Source of the DNA: Clostridia bacterium
Lineage (GTDB): Bacteria > Bacillota > Clostridia > Acetivibrionales > DSM-2933
Assembly (NCBI GenBank): GCA_026416815.1
Contig: JAOAEJ010000060.1
Span: 1 to 64,000, forward strand
Reading direction: 5' to 3'
DNA: 64,000 bases
A program made the translations under genes and the position numbers. Numbering within the stretch: the stretch's first letter is position 1; each line of letters starts with the position of its first letter. This document shows, piece after piece, positions 10,432-20,779 of this stretch. A model generated the notes under the pieces. That model saw only the letters and a list, made by a program, of their open reading frames with translations, did no database searches and was not told the origin of the DNA.

Positions 10432-13400
10432 TTAATGTTTCATCTTAGGAGAAATTTTAAAGTATATTTTATAAATCCTGATTGTCACTCCATCTGCCGC
10501 AGTTACTATTACCTTTGCAGTTCCAGGGAACCGACCATCGTTACTAATGTCAACCCTTGCATTATCGTCCTTTGCAACAGCAGTTACTACTGGCACTGCT
10601 GTAGTCCCACTTGGCAGATATACTGTATACTCTGTAGATTTATTATTAAACCCACTTACATGTTTACCGTTGATCTTGATTTCCTTCAAGTTTGCATCGG
10701 TTACATCGTCTTTGGTAAAGCTGACTTTATATGTCCTTGTTGTCTTACCATCTTCAGCAGTTACTACTATTATAGCAGTTCCAGGAACTTCTGCAGCCTG
10801 TGTTATCACTATCTTGGCATTTTTATCAGCAGCTACTGCTGTTATAGTAGGAACATGCTTCTTACCATGCTTTGATTGTATAAGGTATGTAAGCTTATCA
10901 GGGTTGAATCCGGTTACCATTACTCCGTTAATCTTTATAGCTTCAAGCGAGGCATTGGTATTGAGAGCCACTGTAAAGTTAACTTTATAAGCTTTAACCG
11001 TAACACCATCCTCTGCTGTTACTTTAATCACCGTAGCACCCGGTAGTCCTGCTGCCGGTGTAACATCAACCACTGCACCATCGTCATTTGCTTCTGCTGT
11101 TACTGTAGGAACTGCTTTAGTTCCATAAGGCAATTCTACATTATATTCTAACCTGTCGGAAGCAAAGCCTGCTATAGTTTTACCGTCTACTTTAATATCT
11201 TTAAGTGCGGCATCATTATTGACTACTTCCTTAACTAATATTACAGTACCACCAGCATCTCTGCCCGGAATAGTTACCGTGATGTTACCGTTTACATCAA
11301 CGGTATAAGTCTTGCCGCTGTATTCATCTACAAACCTAGTACCTGCTGCAAACGGCACTTTGAATGTAGCATGTTTTTCTACTGTATCGATATTTAAGCC
11401 TACCAATATGGATTCATCGTTGTATTTTCTTTCGAAAACCACATATCCATCGGTATTTCCGCCAGCCACCTTGGTCCTTGTACCTTTGGCAAAGACCTTT
11501 GAGTGGTTTGCTCTAGCCTTGAGCAGCTTCTGGTAGTGAGCATGCATATCGTAGTCTCCGGTCTGCCATGGCATATCTTTACGGTTTTCGCTGAATTCGC
11601 CGTTATCCATATTACCGGAATTTCTTCCTGACTGGCCTAATTCTTCACCGTAATATATTACCGGCTGACCTTTTGATGTAATTTGCAATGCTGCTGCAAC
11701 TTTAACCTTTGCTTTTGCTTCATTGAGCTTTTCCGGTTCCAGTGTTCCCGCTGTATACTTGGCTTTGTCTTCGTTGCTAAGTATGCGGTAGAGGAAGTCA
11801 TCTTCATCGTGGCTGCTCAAGAACTGCCCCATGGTAGCAGTATTGTCAAGCATTGATTCCCTACGCTCCATGTAGCTTTCTACTTCATCAACTGCACCGT
11901 TTACAAAGTTCTGTGCAGAATACTTGAAGGAGAAATCAAGCAATGAATCCATCCGTCCATTTCCTAAGCGCTCTCCGTTTGAGTCAACACTTGCGTTCCA
12001 GCTTTCACCTATTACCTTAAAGTCGGATTTGATTTTGGTTAAAGCAGCTTTAAATGCTTCCAGTGTCGTATAATCCAGGTTATTAACTGTATCCAGCCTG
12101 AAGTAGTCTATAGTATCTCCTCTGGTCGTTCTTGCCTTTTCAAGCCATGCTGTCTGCCATGCTATTATCTTGTTGCGTACATCAGGGATTTCTGTCATAA
12201 AGTCAGGCAACCCTGATGTTTCACCTTTCACAAGATCACTACCGCCATTTCTCAGCATACCTGCAAACCTTGCACAATCCTCCTCTGTCACAAAGTTTGC
12301 TATATCATCGCCATTCTCTCCCGGTTTGAGACCATACCCTGCATGGTTCAACACCACGTCCACCATTATCTTCATACCTTTGTCATGGGCTTTTTCGATG
12401 AGTTCCTTTAAGTCTTCAACATTTCCTATATGCTCATCAATCTTTTCAAAGTTCTTAGCCCAGTATCCATGGTATGCATACTGGTAGCCAGGTCTATCAT
12501 GCCTTAAATCCCAATCGATATTATCAACTATTGGGGTAATCCAAACCGTATTGATGCCCAGGTCTTGGAGGTAATCCAGTTTGTTTATTATACCTCTCAA
12601 GTCACCACCGTGATATGTTTCAAGATTGCCCTTGTCATAGCCACTCGGAGTATCCTGCACGTTATTGGGATTATCGTTTGTAGTATCCCCGTTGGAGAAC
12701 CTGTCTGTCAGCAGGAAGTATATCCTTGCTTCATCCCAGTCGAAATCTGCGTTTCCACCTGTCTGTTTTTCGGTTACTTCAATATTTGCAGTTGTAGTAT
12801 ACCTATTTCCATACTGGTCAACAGCTATAACAGGTATTGCCTTAGCACCCGCAGAAATGTTTTCTTTGACCGATACAGTCAGCTCCATCAATTCCCTGTC
12901 AATGTTTACTCTAGCCCTACCTCCAAGTGCGGTTAAATCTGCATAAAGTTCCTTGATATTAACCGGCTCATTCGGCTCAGGTACTACATTGACCTTAAGT
13001 ACTGTATTTTCAGTATAGTTTATAGCTGCCTTAGGCTCAATCTGAGTATTAAGACTCAAGTTAGGTTTTTTGAATACAACTACAGAATAAGCAACATTGT
13101 CTATGACCCTAACATTTAAATTCTTCGGATCGGTTATAGGAGCAGACTTGCCTGGAACGATAAACCTATACTTATATTCGCCTACTTCCGGATTTTGAAT
13201 GGTATAAGTATACATTTCGTTAACAGCGTCATAAGTCATATCGAAGGCCTGCCCTTCAATTTCAACCTTTACATCGCCCAAGGTTGCAAGAGCGTCGTCC
13301 TTAAACAGTTCGTCATCCCTATAGTTTAGTACGATGTTTCCATCCTTAAATACAGGGCTTACAGCAGGAGGAACAGTTACAAACTCGCCTACACCTGTAG

Positions 13401-16400
13401 TAACTACTACCTTTGTGTACGGCTCATTTGCAGCAATATTGATGAGCCTGTCATCTCCATATGGGTCTTTATAGTCCCAAGTAGTTCCCTTCCTTAAGAC
13501 AAAGCCTATACTTGCAACGTCAGGAGCAACCTCAATTTGAGCAATAGCAACATCACCAACTTGAGTCAGGTCAAATTGTCCGTTATGTATGCCGGTATTC
13601 CATATCCAAATATTCCATTCGGAATAATCCCTATCGGGCCTTACGTATTTGAATATGACATACTTTCTGAAGTATTTATTTACTATTATCTGCTTTGTAG
13701 CTTCAACAGAGCCTATCTTAGCTTTTATTATTGCAACACCTGCGCCCACACCTGTAACTCTGCCGTTAGCGTCAACCATTGCAGCTTCTACATCGGAAGA
13801 ACTCCATTCTACTCTCTGATTTTGCATTTCCTGACCGTATTGGTCTATTACTGTAGCCGATAACTCAATGCTTCTTGTTTCATATACTGACTCACTGCCT
13901 GTTATTACTATAGAAGTAGGTATTAACTCACCCACATTTACAGTAACCCTTGCTGTTGCATTGCCAGCTGTAGCAGTGATATTAGCTGTACCCTCTCCAG
14001 CTGCGTATACTCTTCCATTCTCTGCCACTGTTGCTACATCAGCATTGGAGGTAGCCCATGACACATTCTCAGAAAGCATTACTCTTCCTTTTTGGTCTTT
14101 TACGACAGCTTTTACAGCTCTGAATCCACCGGTCTTCAGCCCTACTACCGATGGAGCCATCTCAATAGATGTAGCTACAGGAGTATATAATGCTTCCTCT
14201 TCGTCATAAAGAACCATCATGGACAGACCTTCGACACTAACTGTATTTCCTGAAACAGTGCGCAATACGCTTGTTCCTGCTGCGGTGTGGTCTACTACAA
14301 CCTTCCAAGCCGTATTGGCTGGAAGTGCTACCTGCTGTACAGCAGAGTTTGCATTATAAACCACTACAATATTCTTCCACGTATCATTATTTGCAAAGTT
14401 CTTTAATTGATATACTATAACATTTCCATCTTGTTTTAACACCTGAAGGTTGTTTTGTACAGCCTCTCTGGTACTCATTCTAAATGCAGGGTGAGATTTT
14501 CTCAGTTCTACCAAACCTTTGTAGTAGTCGAATACCTGTTTGAATTCCGACTTCCACTGCCAGCGGAACTTGGTGAGGTCATCCGGCCCGGTGTATGCGT
14601 CTCTTTCTCCAAATTTTGTCCTTAAGAATTCTTCACCGGCATGAATAAATGAAATACCTTGGGATGTCAATACTATGCCGTTTGCCAACAAGCCACGTTT
14701 TACAGTCTCATTTGCAAGTACATTGTTCCTATCAACTGCAGAGTGTACATTTGCCTTTCCGGCAATGGCAGCCTCAATGCTACCGTTATACGTAGTAGCA
14801 TCAGGTTCTCCGAGTACTCCTCTTTCAACAGACAAGAAGCCTTCCTGCTGCTCCAGGCCTTGTGCCCTTATGACTTTATCCCACAGAGCAAGATTGTCAT
14901 GGGCAGTTACATAGTTGATGGTTTCGGTCGGGTTATCAGTGAAATCATTGATTGCCCCCATCATACCTGCAACAACACCGCCCTCTCTTGCGGTTTGTCC
15001 TGTTGCAAATCCTTTACCTGCACCATCGCTATCTCCCTTAATTGCGCCACGGAGGTTATCATTAAATACAGCAAAACCTTTTCCTCTTTGTGCTCCTTTT
15101 AATGTTTGAAGGCTGCTTGCCAAAGGAGTTGTACCACCAGTCCAAGGCTCTCCGTATATAAGCATATTTGCATCAACTTCATTTTTTAGTTCATCGGTTA
15201 TCTGCCTCATTGTATCTACGTCAATCAATCCCATGAGGTCAAAGCGGAAACCGTCCACACCATACTCAGTAGCCCAGTACCTTACCGATTCCTTAATAAA
15301 CTTTCTTACCATAACCCTTTCGGAAGCTACTTCATTTCCGGTTCCTGAACCGTTGCTTAATCTGCCTGAGTTATCCAAGCGGTAGAAATACCCCGGTACA
15401 ATCTTATCAAACGGTCCGTTTGGAACTGAGAATGTATGATTATAAACTACATCCATTACCACGCGGATACCTTTACCGTGCAATGCCTGAACCATTTCTT
15501 TAAACTCAGTAATCCTTGCTTTCGGATCTGCAGGGTTTGAAGAATAGGAGCCTTCAGGTACATTGTAGTTTTCAGGGTCATATCCCCAATTGTATTTCCT
15601 ACCTGTATATGTCGGATCATCAACCTTTAATTCATCTACTGCACCGAAGTCATATGCAGGTAGCAGGTGTACATGTGTTACCCCAAGCTCCGCAATATGA
15701 TCTATTCCGGTTGTTACCCCGTTAGGTCCAACAGCTCCCGTTTCAGTGAGCGCTTTAAATTTACCTTTGTTTGCAATCCCTGAGTCACTGCTCATTGAAA
15801 GGTCTCTTAATTGCAGCTCATATATGACAGCATCGTTAGGTGCTACAAATGTCGGTTTATCCATCGGATTCCAGCTCGCAGGATTTGTATCACTCAAATC
15901 TACTATAGCAGTCCTCTGACCGTTGGCTGATACAGCTCTTGCATATGGGTCTACTGCATAATTTACTTTTCCGTCCAGGAATTCAACCTTGTACATATAG
16001 AATTTGCCATTAAGGTCACCGCTAACGGATGTAGCCCATACACCGTTGCCTACCTTTGTCATAGCAGTTTCCTGACCACCCGTATGGTCTTTAACTGTTC
16101 CTGACTCGTCATAGATTCCTGCATTATCATATAAGGCAAGGCTTACCTTTGAAGCTGTAGGAGCCCAGACCTTAAAAGTACTGCCCGTGTTGCTATAAGT
16201 TAATCCCAAATCACTTCCTATATAAGAGTACTTAGGATCGTCCAGTACTCCCCTCATAGTTACATTGCCTGCAAGATATCTTGCACTCTGGACCGTGTAA
16301 ATCCTCGATACGTCAACAGCATCAGGGTTTTGTACTGTGAGTCTTATCTGATTGTCCCCTGTCCTTGCAGCTGTTACAGGTATCTCTGTATTTGCTAATG

Positions 16401-19257
16401 CGTCTACAAGCTTAAAGCTAGTGAGATCACCATCTCTCAGAGGGTGGCTTAAGTTTGCTGTTATTCCGTTTATAGAGTCCATAAATGCAACTCTTACTCT
16501 AGGTGAAACATCAGCTTCCTCTTTATTATAATACACACCCGGTACATCCTGAATTACCCATACTTCTACCGATGTTCCCGATTGTATCTGTACTACCCTA
16601 GTTATCTCTTGAGTTGACCAACTCTTAGGTCTGACAATCAAGTTCATTCTATTGGAAGGGAATTTGTATACAGCCTGGGCAAACTCTCCTACCATACCCT
16701 TGTTGAAGGTGTATGCACTACCGTTTTCACCATCTTCCCACAGCCACATATCCCAATCCAGCGCCCTGCCGTCAAATCTGTAGTAGTTGATGGTGTATTC
16801 ATACATTACACTTATAATATTGACAGCCCTTTCAGCTGTATAGCCGTCAAGAGAAGCTGCTACAACCACCTGTTCTCCGGCTGTTGGCTGGTAATTAGCT
16901 GCTACTGACAGCTTGCCGTCGCTAATAGAGATACCGTCTTTAGGAGTTTTCAAAGTCCATTCAGGAACTACCAACGAACTATTTCCTTCAGAGTCAATTT
17001 TTCTCGCCTGTAAGTCGATAGAACCGCCTACTTGTACATCATTTGCTGCGTCTATTAAAATGCCTGGTACAAATAAAGCAGGGTTGCTCCCTATCCTTTT
17101 CGGATTTAGAGGGTCAGCCTTCCAGTCACCAAAGGTTTGATCTGTTGTCGAAGGTGACCATGTAGCAATACCGTACTGGTATGCTCCTGCGGGGATTGTT
17201 TTAGTAAGGGACCAAACGTTGTTTTGTCCTTTAACCATATCCTCCGCATTCCAGCTGTTAAATTCACCTTTTACTATAACCCTTGTTTCGGAGCCGTCAC
17301 CTTTATAATTAAATGTAACTTGGTCTCCATTTATCATAGGGCTTTCAAGGTCGGGCTTGGTTGTAAAGCTAAAGGTTATAGCCTCATTCTCAGTACCTGT
17401 CTTTTTACCCCATATTGCTCCTGCCGGTATACTAACTATATAGGTAGTGCTGTATGCAAGGTTGCCACTGAGAGTTATAACAAGGTTTGCAGAATTAGCG
17501 CTTACTGTAGTTCCGCCCACTGCCTGACCGGAGCCTTCACTTACAGTTATGGCGGCACCAGGTGTTATATCAATATCCTCAGTAAATGTTACTTGTATAT
17601 TAGATATATTTGTCGCTACATTAGCAGCCTCCTTAGTCGGTGAGGTGCTGACCATCTGTAAAGAGTTTGAGCCGGTAGTCACAGATACTTTAGAATTAGT
17701 GTTTGCCGTCGCTGTGTTTGTAGGATCAACAAACCATAAATCCGGCAGTCCCGCAGCTTTAGCAATAAACTTGTATTCATAATCCCCGTTCATTAACGAA
17801 CCGGTTATATACTGGTGGATACCCGATGTAGAATTCATTGAAGCCTGCGTCCAGTTGTTGAAGCTTCCAGCTACGTTAAATGCAGGTGCATAGCTTAAAG
17901 TAAGCTTACCCGCAGCATCTGAAGAAGCAGTTAAGTTTGCTCCATCATACCATTGTCCATTTATAAGGTATTTATATTCATAGGCAGTATCAGGTGTCAG
18001 GCCTGTAATATCTGCAGTGTATGTACCATCTCCATCAATGTCCTGAAGTTGGTAAGCTCCATTACTTCCCCATCCGTTAAAACTGCCGTTTGCTGTTACT
18101 TGAAGGCTGCTTGCAGGTAGAGTAAATATTATTTTACCGTCTGTAGATATAGTAGAGGTGGTAAGGACCGATATCTTAGAATTGCTGTTTGCCGTTTGGG
18201 TATTTGTAGGGTCATTAAACCAGAAATCAGGTAACCCGGCAGCTTTGGCAATAAACTTGTACTCATAGTCTCCGTTTGCAAGGGCTCCAGTTGAATATTT
18301 ATATGTGCTTCCTTGCTTTGCCATAGGAGTTTGAGCCCAACTATTGAAACTTCCCGCTACATTGAAGGTCGGAGCATAGCTAAGGCTGATTTTTCCTTCA
18401 GCATCGGCAGTAGTAGATAGGTTGGCTCCATCATACCATTGTCCATTTATAAGATATTTATATTCATAAGCCGTATTAGGTGTAAGTCCGGTGATATCTA
18501 CAGTAAATGTACCGTCACCATCAGCATCCTGGAGTTGGTACTTAGCTCCGCTTCCCCAGCTGTTAAAGCTTCCGTTTGCTGTAATTTCCAGACTGCTTGC
18601 TGATAGGTTGAATAGGATTTTGCTGTCTGCAGATATTGTGGAAGTTACCGAGACGGTAATTTTAGAATTGGTGTTTGCTATCTCAGGATTTGTCGGATCT
18701 ATAAACCAGAAATCCGAAAGCCCGTTAACCTTTGCAATAAACTTGTATTCATAATCTCCATTTGAAAGGATATCAGTTGTATAGCCATACTCAGCACCCT
18801 GCTTTGTCATAGGAGTTTGAGTCCAGCCATTAAAACTTCCCGCTACACTGAAGGTCGGAGTATAGCTGAGGGTGATTTTCCCGCCCGCATCGGAAGTTGC
18901 TGATAGATTGTCTCCATCATACCACTGGCCGTTTATAAGGTATTTGTATTCATAAGCGGTGTCCGGCGTCAAACCTGTAATGTCTACAGTGTAAGTACCA
19001 TTGCCATCAGTATCTTGAAGCTGATACTTAGTACCGCTTCCCCACTCATTAAAGCTTCCGTTTGCCGTAATTTCCAAGCTGCTGACCGGTAGACCGAAAG
19101 CTATCCTTCCATCAGCGGTTGCTTTCGTTGCCGCAGTATTAGCTGCTGCGTTTGCAGGAGTTGCCGGGATTATACCCGCTACCATTTGAACAACCATTAA
19201 GAAAGCTAATACAATTGACCATGTTTTTCTGTTCTTCTTGTTCAGAAGAAACTGCAT
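10432..19257 (-). CDS. giant secreted amylopullulanase with C-terminal cadherin-like repeats
   Basis: A 2941-residue paralogue of the neighbouring SLH enzyme. It has a signal peptide (1-38, PATPANAA) and three tandem 162-residue FNGW/FNSW modules instead of two. It then has the same Big_5, FNGW, PUD (FDGRALDWDMWLWEDG), CBM48 and pullulanase-type GH13 (DVVYNHT about 1271, GFRFDLMG about 1338, GEPW about 1370, TAHDN about 1452), two Big_2, PUD, and amylase-type GH13 (DVVLNHAG about 2300, FRLDTVNNLD about 2387, GESW about 2418, SSHDED about 2484). From about 2680 the sequence departs completely: instead of linker and SLH it has three roughly 85-residue cadherin-like beta-sandwich repeats (each begins LK/LE-x-I-K-(V/I)-(D/N)-G and ends Y-K-V-x-F). 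All catalytic residues are retained. Without SLH it may be free or held by protein or glycan contacts. The start is fixed by the SD TTAAGGGGGGTAA. Confidence 0.92.
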   Translation of the reverse strand: MQFLLNKKNRKTWSIVLAFLMVVQMVAGIIPATPANAAANTAATKATADGRIAFGLPVSSLEITANGSFNEWGSGTKYQLQDTDGNGTYTVDITGLTPDTAYEYKYLINGQWYDGDNLSATSDAGGKITLSYTPTFSVAGSFNGWTQTPMTKQGAEYGYTTDILSNGDYEYKFIAKVNGLSDFWFIDPTNPEIANTNSKITVSVTSTISADSKILFNLSASSLEITANGSFNSWGSGAKYQLQDADGDGTFTVDITGLTPNTAYEYKYLINGQWYDGANLSTTADAEGKISLSYAPTFNVAGSFNSWAQTPMAKQGSTYKYSTGALANGDYEYKFIAKAAGLPDFWFNDPTNTQTANSNSKISVLTTSTISTDGKIIFTLPASSLQVTANGSFNGWGSNGAYQLQDIDGDGTYTADITGLTPDTAYEYKYLINGQWYDGANLTASSDAAGKLTLSYAPAFNVAGSFNNWTQASMNSTSGIHQYITGSLMNGDYEYKFIAKAAGLPDLWFVDPTNTATANTNSKVSVTTGSNSLQMVSTSPTKEAANVATNISNIQVTFTEDIDITPGAAITVSEGSGQAVGGTTVSANSANLVITLSGNLAYSTTYIVSIPAGAIWGKKTGTENEAITFSFTTKPDLESPMINGDQVTFNYKGDGSETRVIVKGEFNSWNAEDMVKGQNNVWSLTKTIPAGAYQYGIATWSPSTTDQTFGDWKADPLNPKRIGSNPALFVPGILIDAANDVQVGGSIDLQARKIDSEGNSSLVVPEWTLKTPKDGISISDGKLSVAANYQPTAGEQVVVAASLDGYTAERAVNIISVMYEYTINYYRFDGRALDWDMWLWEDGENGSAYTFNKGMVGEFAQAVYKFPSNRMNLIVRPKSWSTQEITRVVQIQSGTSVEVWVIQDVPGVYYNKEEADVSPRVRVAFMDSINGITANLSHPLRDGDLTSFKLVDALANTEIPVTAARTGDNQIRLTVQNPDAVDVSRIYTVQSARYLAGNVTMRGVLDDPKYSYIGSDLGLTYSNTGSTFKVWAPTASKVSLALYDNAGIYDESGTVKDHTGGQETAMTKVGNGVWATSVSGDLNGKFYMYKVEFLDGKVNYAVDPYARAVSANGQRTAIVDLSDTNPASWNPMDKPTFVAPNDAVIYELQLRDLSMSSDSGIANKGKFKALTETGAVGPNGVTTGIDHIAELGVTHVHLLPAYDFGAVDELKVDDPTYTGRKYNWGYDPENYNVPEGSYSSNPADPKARITEFKEMVQALHGKGIRVVMDVVYNHTFSVPNGPFDKIVPGYFYRLDNSGRLSNGSGTGNEVASERVMVRKFIKESVRYWATEYGVDGFRFDLMGLIDVDTMRQITDELKNEVDANMLIYGEPWTGGTTPLASSLQTLKGAQRGKGFAVFNDNLRGAIKGDSDGAGKGFATGQTAREGGVVAGMMGAINDFTDNPTETINYVTAHDNLALWDKVIRAQGLEQQEGFLSVERGVLGEPDATTYNGSIEAAIAGKANVHSAVDRNNVLANETVKRGLLANGIVLTSQGISFIHAGEEFLRTKFGERDAYTGPDDLTKFRWQWKSEFKQVFDYYKGLVELRKSHPAFRMSTREAVQNNLQVLKQDGNVIVYQLKNFANNDTWKNIVVVYNANSAVQQVALPANTAWKVVVDHTAAGTSVLRTVSGNTVSVEGLSMMVLYDEEEALYTPVATSIEMAPSVVGLKTGGFRAVKAVVKDQKGRVMLSENVSWATSNADVATVAENGRVYAAGEGTANITATAGNATARVTVNVGELIPTSIVITGSESVYETRSIELSATVIDQYGQEMQNQRVEWSSSDVEAAMVDANGRVTGVGAGVAIIKAKIGSVEATKQIIVNKYFRKYVIFKYVRPDRDYSEWNIWIWNTGIHNGQFDLTQVGDVAIAQIEVAPDVASIGFVLRKGTTWDYKDPYGDDRLINIAANEPYTKVVVTTGVGEFVTVPPAVSPVFKDGNIVLNYRDDELFKDDALATLGDVKVEIEGQAFDMTYDAVNEMYTYTIQNPEVGEYKYRFIVPGKSAPITDPKNLNVRVIDNVAYSVVVFKKPNLSLNTQIEPKAAINYTENTVLKVNVVPEPNEPVNIKELYADLTALGGRARVNIDRELMELTVSVKENISAGAKAIPVIAVDQYGNRYTTTANIEVTEKQTGGNADFDWDEARIYFLLTDRFSNGDTTNDNPNNVQDTPSGYDKGNLETYHGGDLRGIINKLDYLQDLGINTVWITPIVDNIDWDLRHDRPGYQYAYHGYWAKNFEKIDEHIGNVEDLKELIEKAHDKGMKIMVDVVLNHAGYGLKPGENGDDIANFVTEEDCARFAGMLRNGGSDLVKGETSGLPDFMTEIPDVRNKIIAWQTAWLEKARTTRGDTIDYFRLDTVNNLDYTTLEAFKAALTKIKSDFKVIGESWNASVDSNGERLGNGRMDSLLDFSFKYSAQNFVNGAVDEVESYMERRESMLDNTATMGQFLSSHDEDDFLYRILSNEDKAKYTAGTLEPEKLNEAKAKVKVAAALQITSKGQPVIYYGEELGQSGRNSGNMDNGEFSENRKDMPWQTGDYDMHAHYQKLLKARANHSKVFAKGTRTKVAGGNTDGYVVFERKYNDESILVGLNIDTVEKHATFKVPFAAGTRFVDEYSGKTYTVDVNGNITVTIPGRDAGGTVILVKEVVNNDAALKDIKVDGKTIAGFASDRLEYNVELPYGTKAVPTVTAEANDDGAVVDVTPAAGLPGATVIKVTAEDGVTVKAYKVNFTVALNTNASLEAIKINGVMVTGFNPDKLTYLIQSKHGKKHVPTITAVAADKNAKIVITQAAEVPGTAIIVVTAEDGKTTRTYKVSFTKDDVTDANLKEIKINGKHVSGFNNKSTEYTVYLPSGTTAVPVVTAVAKDDNARVDISNDGRFPGTAKVIVTAADGVTIRIYKIYFKISPKMKH
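17690..19140 (-). repeat. three tandem 486-bp coding repeats
   Basis: TCCATCATAC recurs at 17941, 18427 and 18913, exactly 486 bp (162 codons) apart. Flanking sequence is also highly similar. The repeats encode three consecutive FNGW-type modules. Confidence 0.85.
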
Positions 19258-19480
19258 AAATTTACCCCCCTTAATTTGTAAAAAACAATGTTAGATTTAA
19301 CAAAACAATCCCACGCTGGTTTATGAATTTTCACCTCCCACATTTTTACTGCAAGCCTTTAAGGCTGCTTGTCCTCATTCTTTCAACAGGGATTGGATAT
19401 TACATTATTATGCTCATTCCACTAAATACGCCTAGATTTATTTAATGATACAAATAAAATATAGGCTATTAAACGTTTTA
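19258..19480 (-). promoter_or_regulatory. structured leader and LacI/MalR-like operator before the second amylopullulanase
   Basis: Contains TTTCACCTCC (19329-19338), the inverted repeat CAATCCC (19306-19312)/GGGATTG (19389-19395) and a palindromic TTAAACGTTTTA (19469-19480). The first two are shared with the leader at 9763-9880, while the intervening sequence has diverged. This suggests a retained RNA or DNA signal. Confidence 0.45.
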
Positions 19481-20142
19481 CAAAATTATACAAATCCATG
19501 TACAACCTTATTATTAATTTTATGCCCAGGGTAATAGTTTCATAATTATATTTTTTATTTTTGGATTTCCAGAATGCGTTATAGGCCTTAAGTCTTTGAA
19601 ATGTGCTTTATAAGCTAAACTCACGTAGTTATAATAAAGAAGGTATGCCCTTTACTTGATGTTGTATACAATAATTCCATCTTTATCATGTAAATGAATT
19701 ATATATCATGGCAAATATACTGTCAACTATTTCTAGGTCAAGGTGTTTTAATGCTTGACCTAATACAAACAGGCAAGGAAAACGGCCAACAAACTTTTTT
19801 CATCTACCACCCTTTTGTGTTGAGGCTTTTCAAATTCGAGTGTATCCGTTTTAGAGCCCACAAAGCCTTCTAAACGTTAGCCTAAGTCACTGTGGCTCAC
19901 GAGTATATTAACGCTTTTCAAAGTACACAATAGTGCAAAATGTAGAATATTAACTCTACACTCAGTGTCAATAAATTGATTTGCAAGAAATCAAGTTAAT
20001 TAAACAAATGCTTTTTATCTTCATTCATTCTCTACTTTTGTAGTTAACAAATCCCTAGTTTTGTTAGTAAGCCTTTACTTCATACTTCTGATTTCCCTAT
20101 CTAGATAGCCCACCTTTTAAATATACACTCCCTGTACACAAC
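19481..20142. other. AT-rich gene-free stretch
   Basis: About 660 bp with no reading frame, RNA gene or clear repeat that I can support. In Bacillus the spoIIE gene follows the tRNA genes at this place; it is not here. Confidence 0.5.
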
Positions 20143-20191
20143 AAAAAAGCCGCAGATAACTATGCCAATTACAGCACAGCCACTGCGGCTT
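20143..20191 (-). terminator. terminator of the tRNA-Leu/tRNA-fMet unit
   Basis: A perfect 9-bp stem AAGCCGCAG (20147-20155)/CTGCGGCTT (20183-20191) is followed on the minus strand by a T-run. A second, 15-bp perfect palindrome with a 1-nt centre (20204-20234) lies between it and the tRNA-fMet 3' end and may be a processing or secondary termination hairpin. Confidence 0.75.
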
Positions 20192-20243
20192 AATAAACTA
20201 AATAAGGCTTACAAAATTAAATTTTGTAAGCCTTGAATTCACT

Positions 20244-20320
<77 letters not shown>

Positions 20321-20334
20321 ATATATAATTAGGA

Positions 20335-20419
20335 TGCCGGAGACCGGAATCGAACCGGTACGGTCTTTAGGACCGCAGGATTTTAAGTCCTGTGCGTCTG
20401 CCAGTTCCGCCACTCCGGC
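20335..20419 (-). tRNA. tRNA-Leu (UAA)
   Basis: An 85-nt class II tRNA with a long variable arm. The acceptor stem is GCCGGAG/CTCCGGC, and the anticodon stem CAGGA/TCCTG holds loop CTTAAAA, so the anticodon is UAA. CCA is not encoded. It is the first gene of a two-tRNA unit. Confidence 0.96.
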
Positions 20420-20451
20420 ATTTGTAATGCCTTCTCGTTTAGTGCTTTTAT

Positions 20452-20480
20452 AGTATACTACACAACTTTTATTTTGTCAA
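20452..20480 (-). promoter_or_regulatory. sigma-A-type promoter of the tRNA unit
   Basis: On the minus strand a perfect TTGACA (20475-20480) is followed after 17 nt by TATACT (20452-20457), about 30 nt before tRNA-Leu. Confidence 0.85.
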
Positions 20481-20648
20481 CACTTATTTGTTTCATTCTA
20501 TCATGTATTACTAATAAAATAACACTGAGCTTGGTTACATTCATCAAGCTTCTCTACCACTTGTCTTTCCCCAAACCCGAAATTCATTATAGCACCACAT
20601 ATATATAAGTTCAACTTGAAATTATAACCATATTAATTATATTTCTCT

Positions 20649-20755
20649 CTAGTGCCTTGTAACAGAATTTGTTTCTAGCAGCAAGACACAACAATCAAAG
20701 AGGTGCATTTTTAACATTTGAATAACTAGATATTTGTTATGTTAAAAAGCACTAG
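20649..20755 (-). repeat. intergenic repeat family 1, copy A (107 bp)
   Basis: Starts and ends with the 7-bp inverted repeat CTAGTGC/GCACTAG. Inside is a second inverted pair (AATGTTAAAAATGCAC and GTGCTTTTTAACAT). The reverse complement of this sequence recurs at 36825-36930 with high identity. Read from yabR, the element begins 25 nt after the stop codon, the same placement and orientation as copy B behind murC. Confidence 0.85.
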
Positions 20756-20779
20756 GATGTAACATTAGCAATTAATTTA

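Noticed and set aside
10405-15109. Many plus-strand frames opposite the second amylopullulanase
   Set aside because: They are antisense shadows of a gene with clear domains; translations lack any family features.
19866-19882. Extra AACGTT site before the second amylopullulanase
   Set aside because: Core only, no symmetrical extension, and far from the gene; expected by chance.
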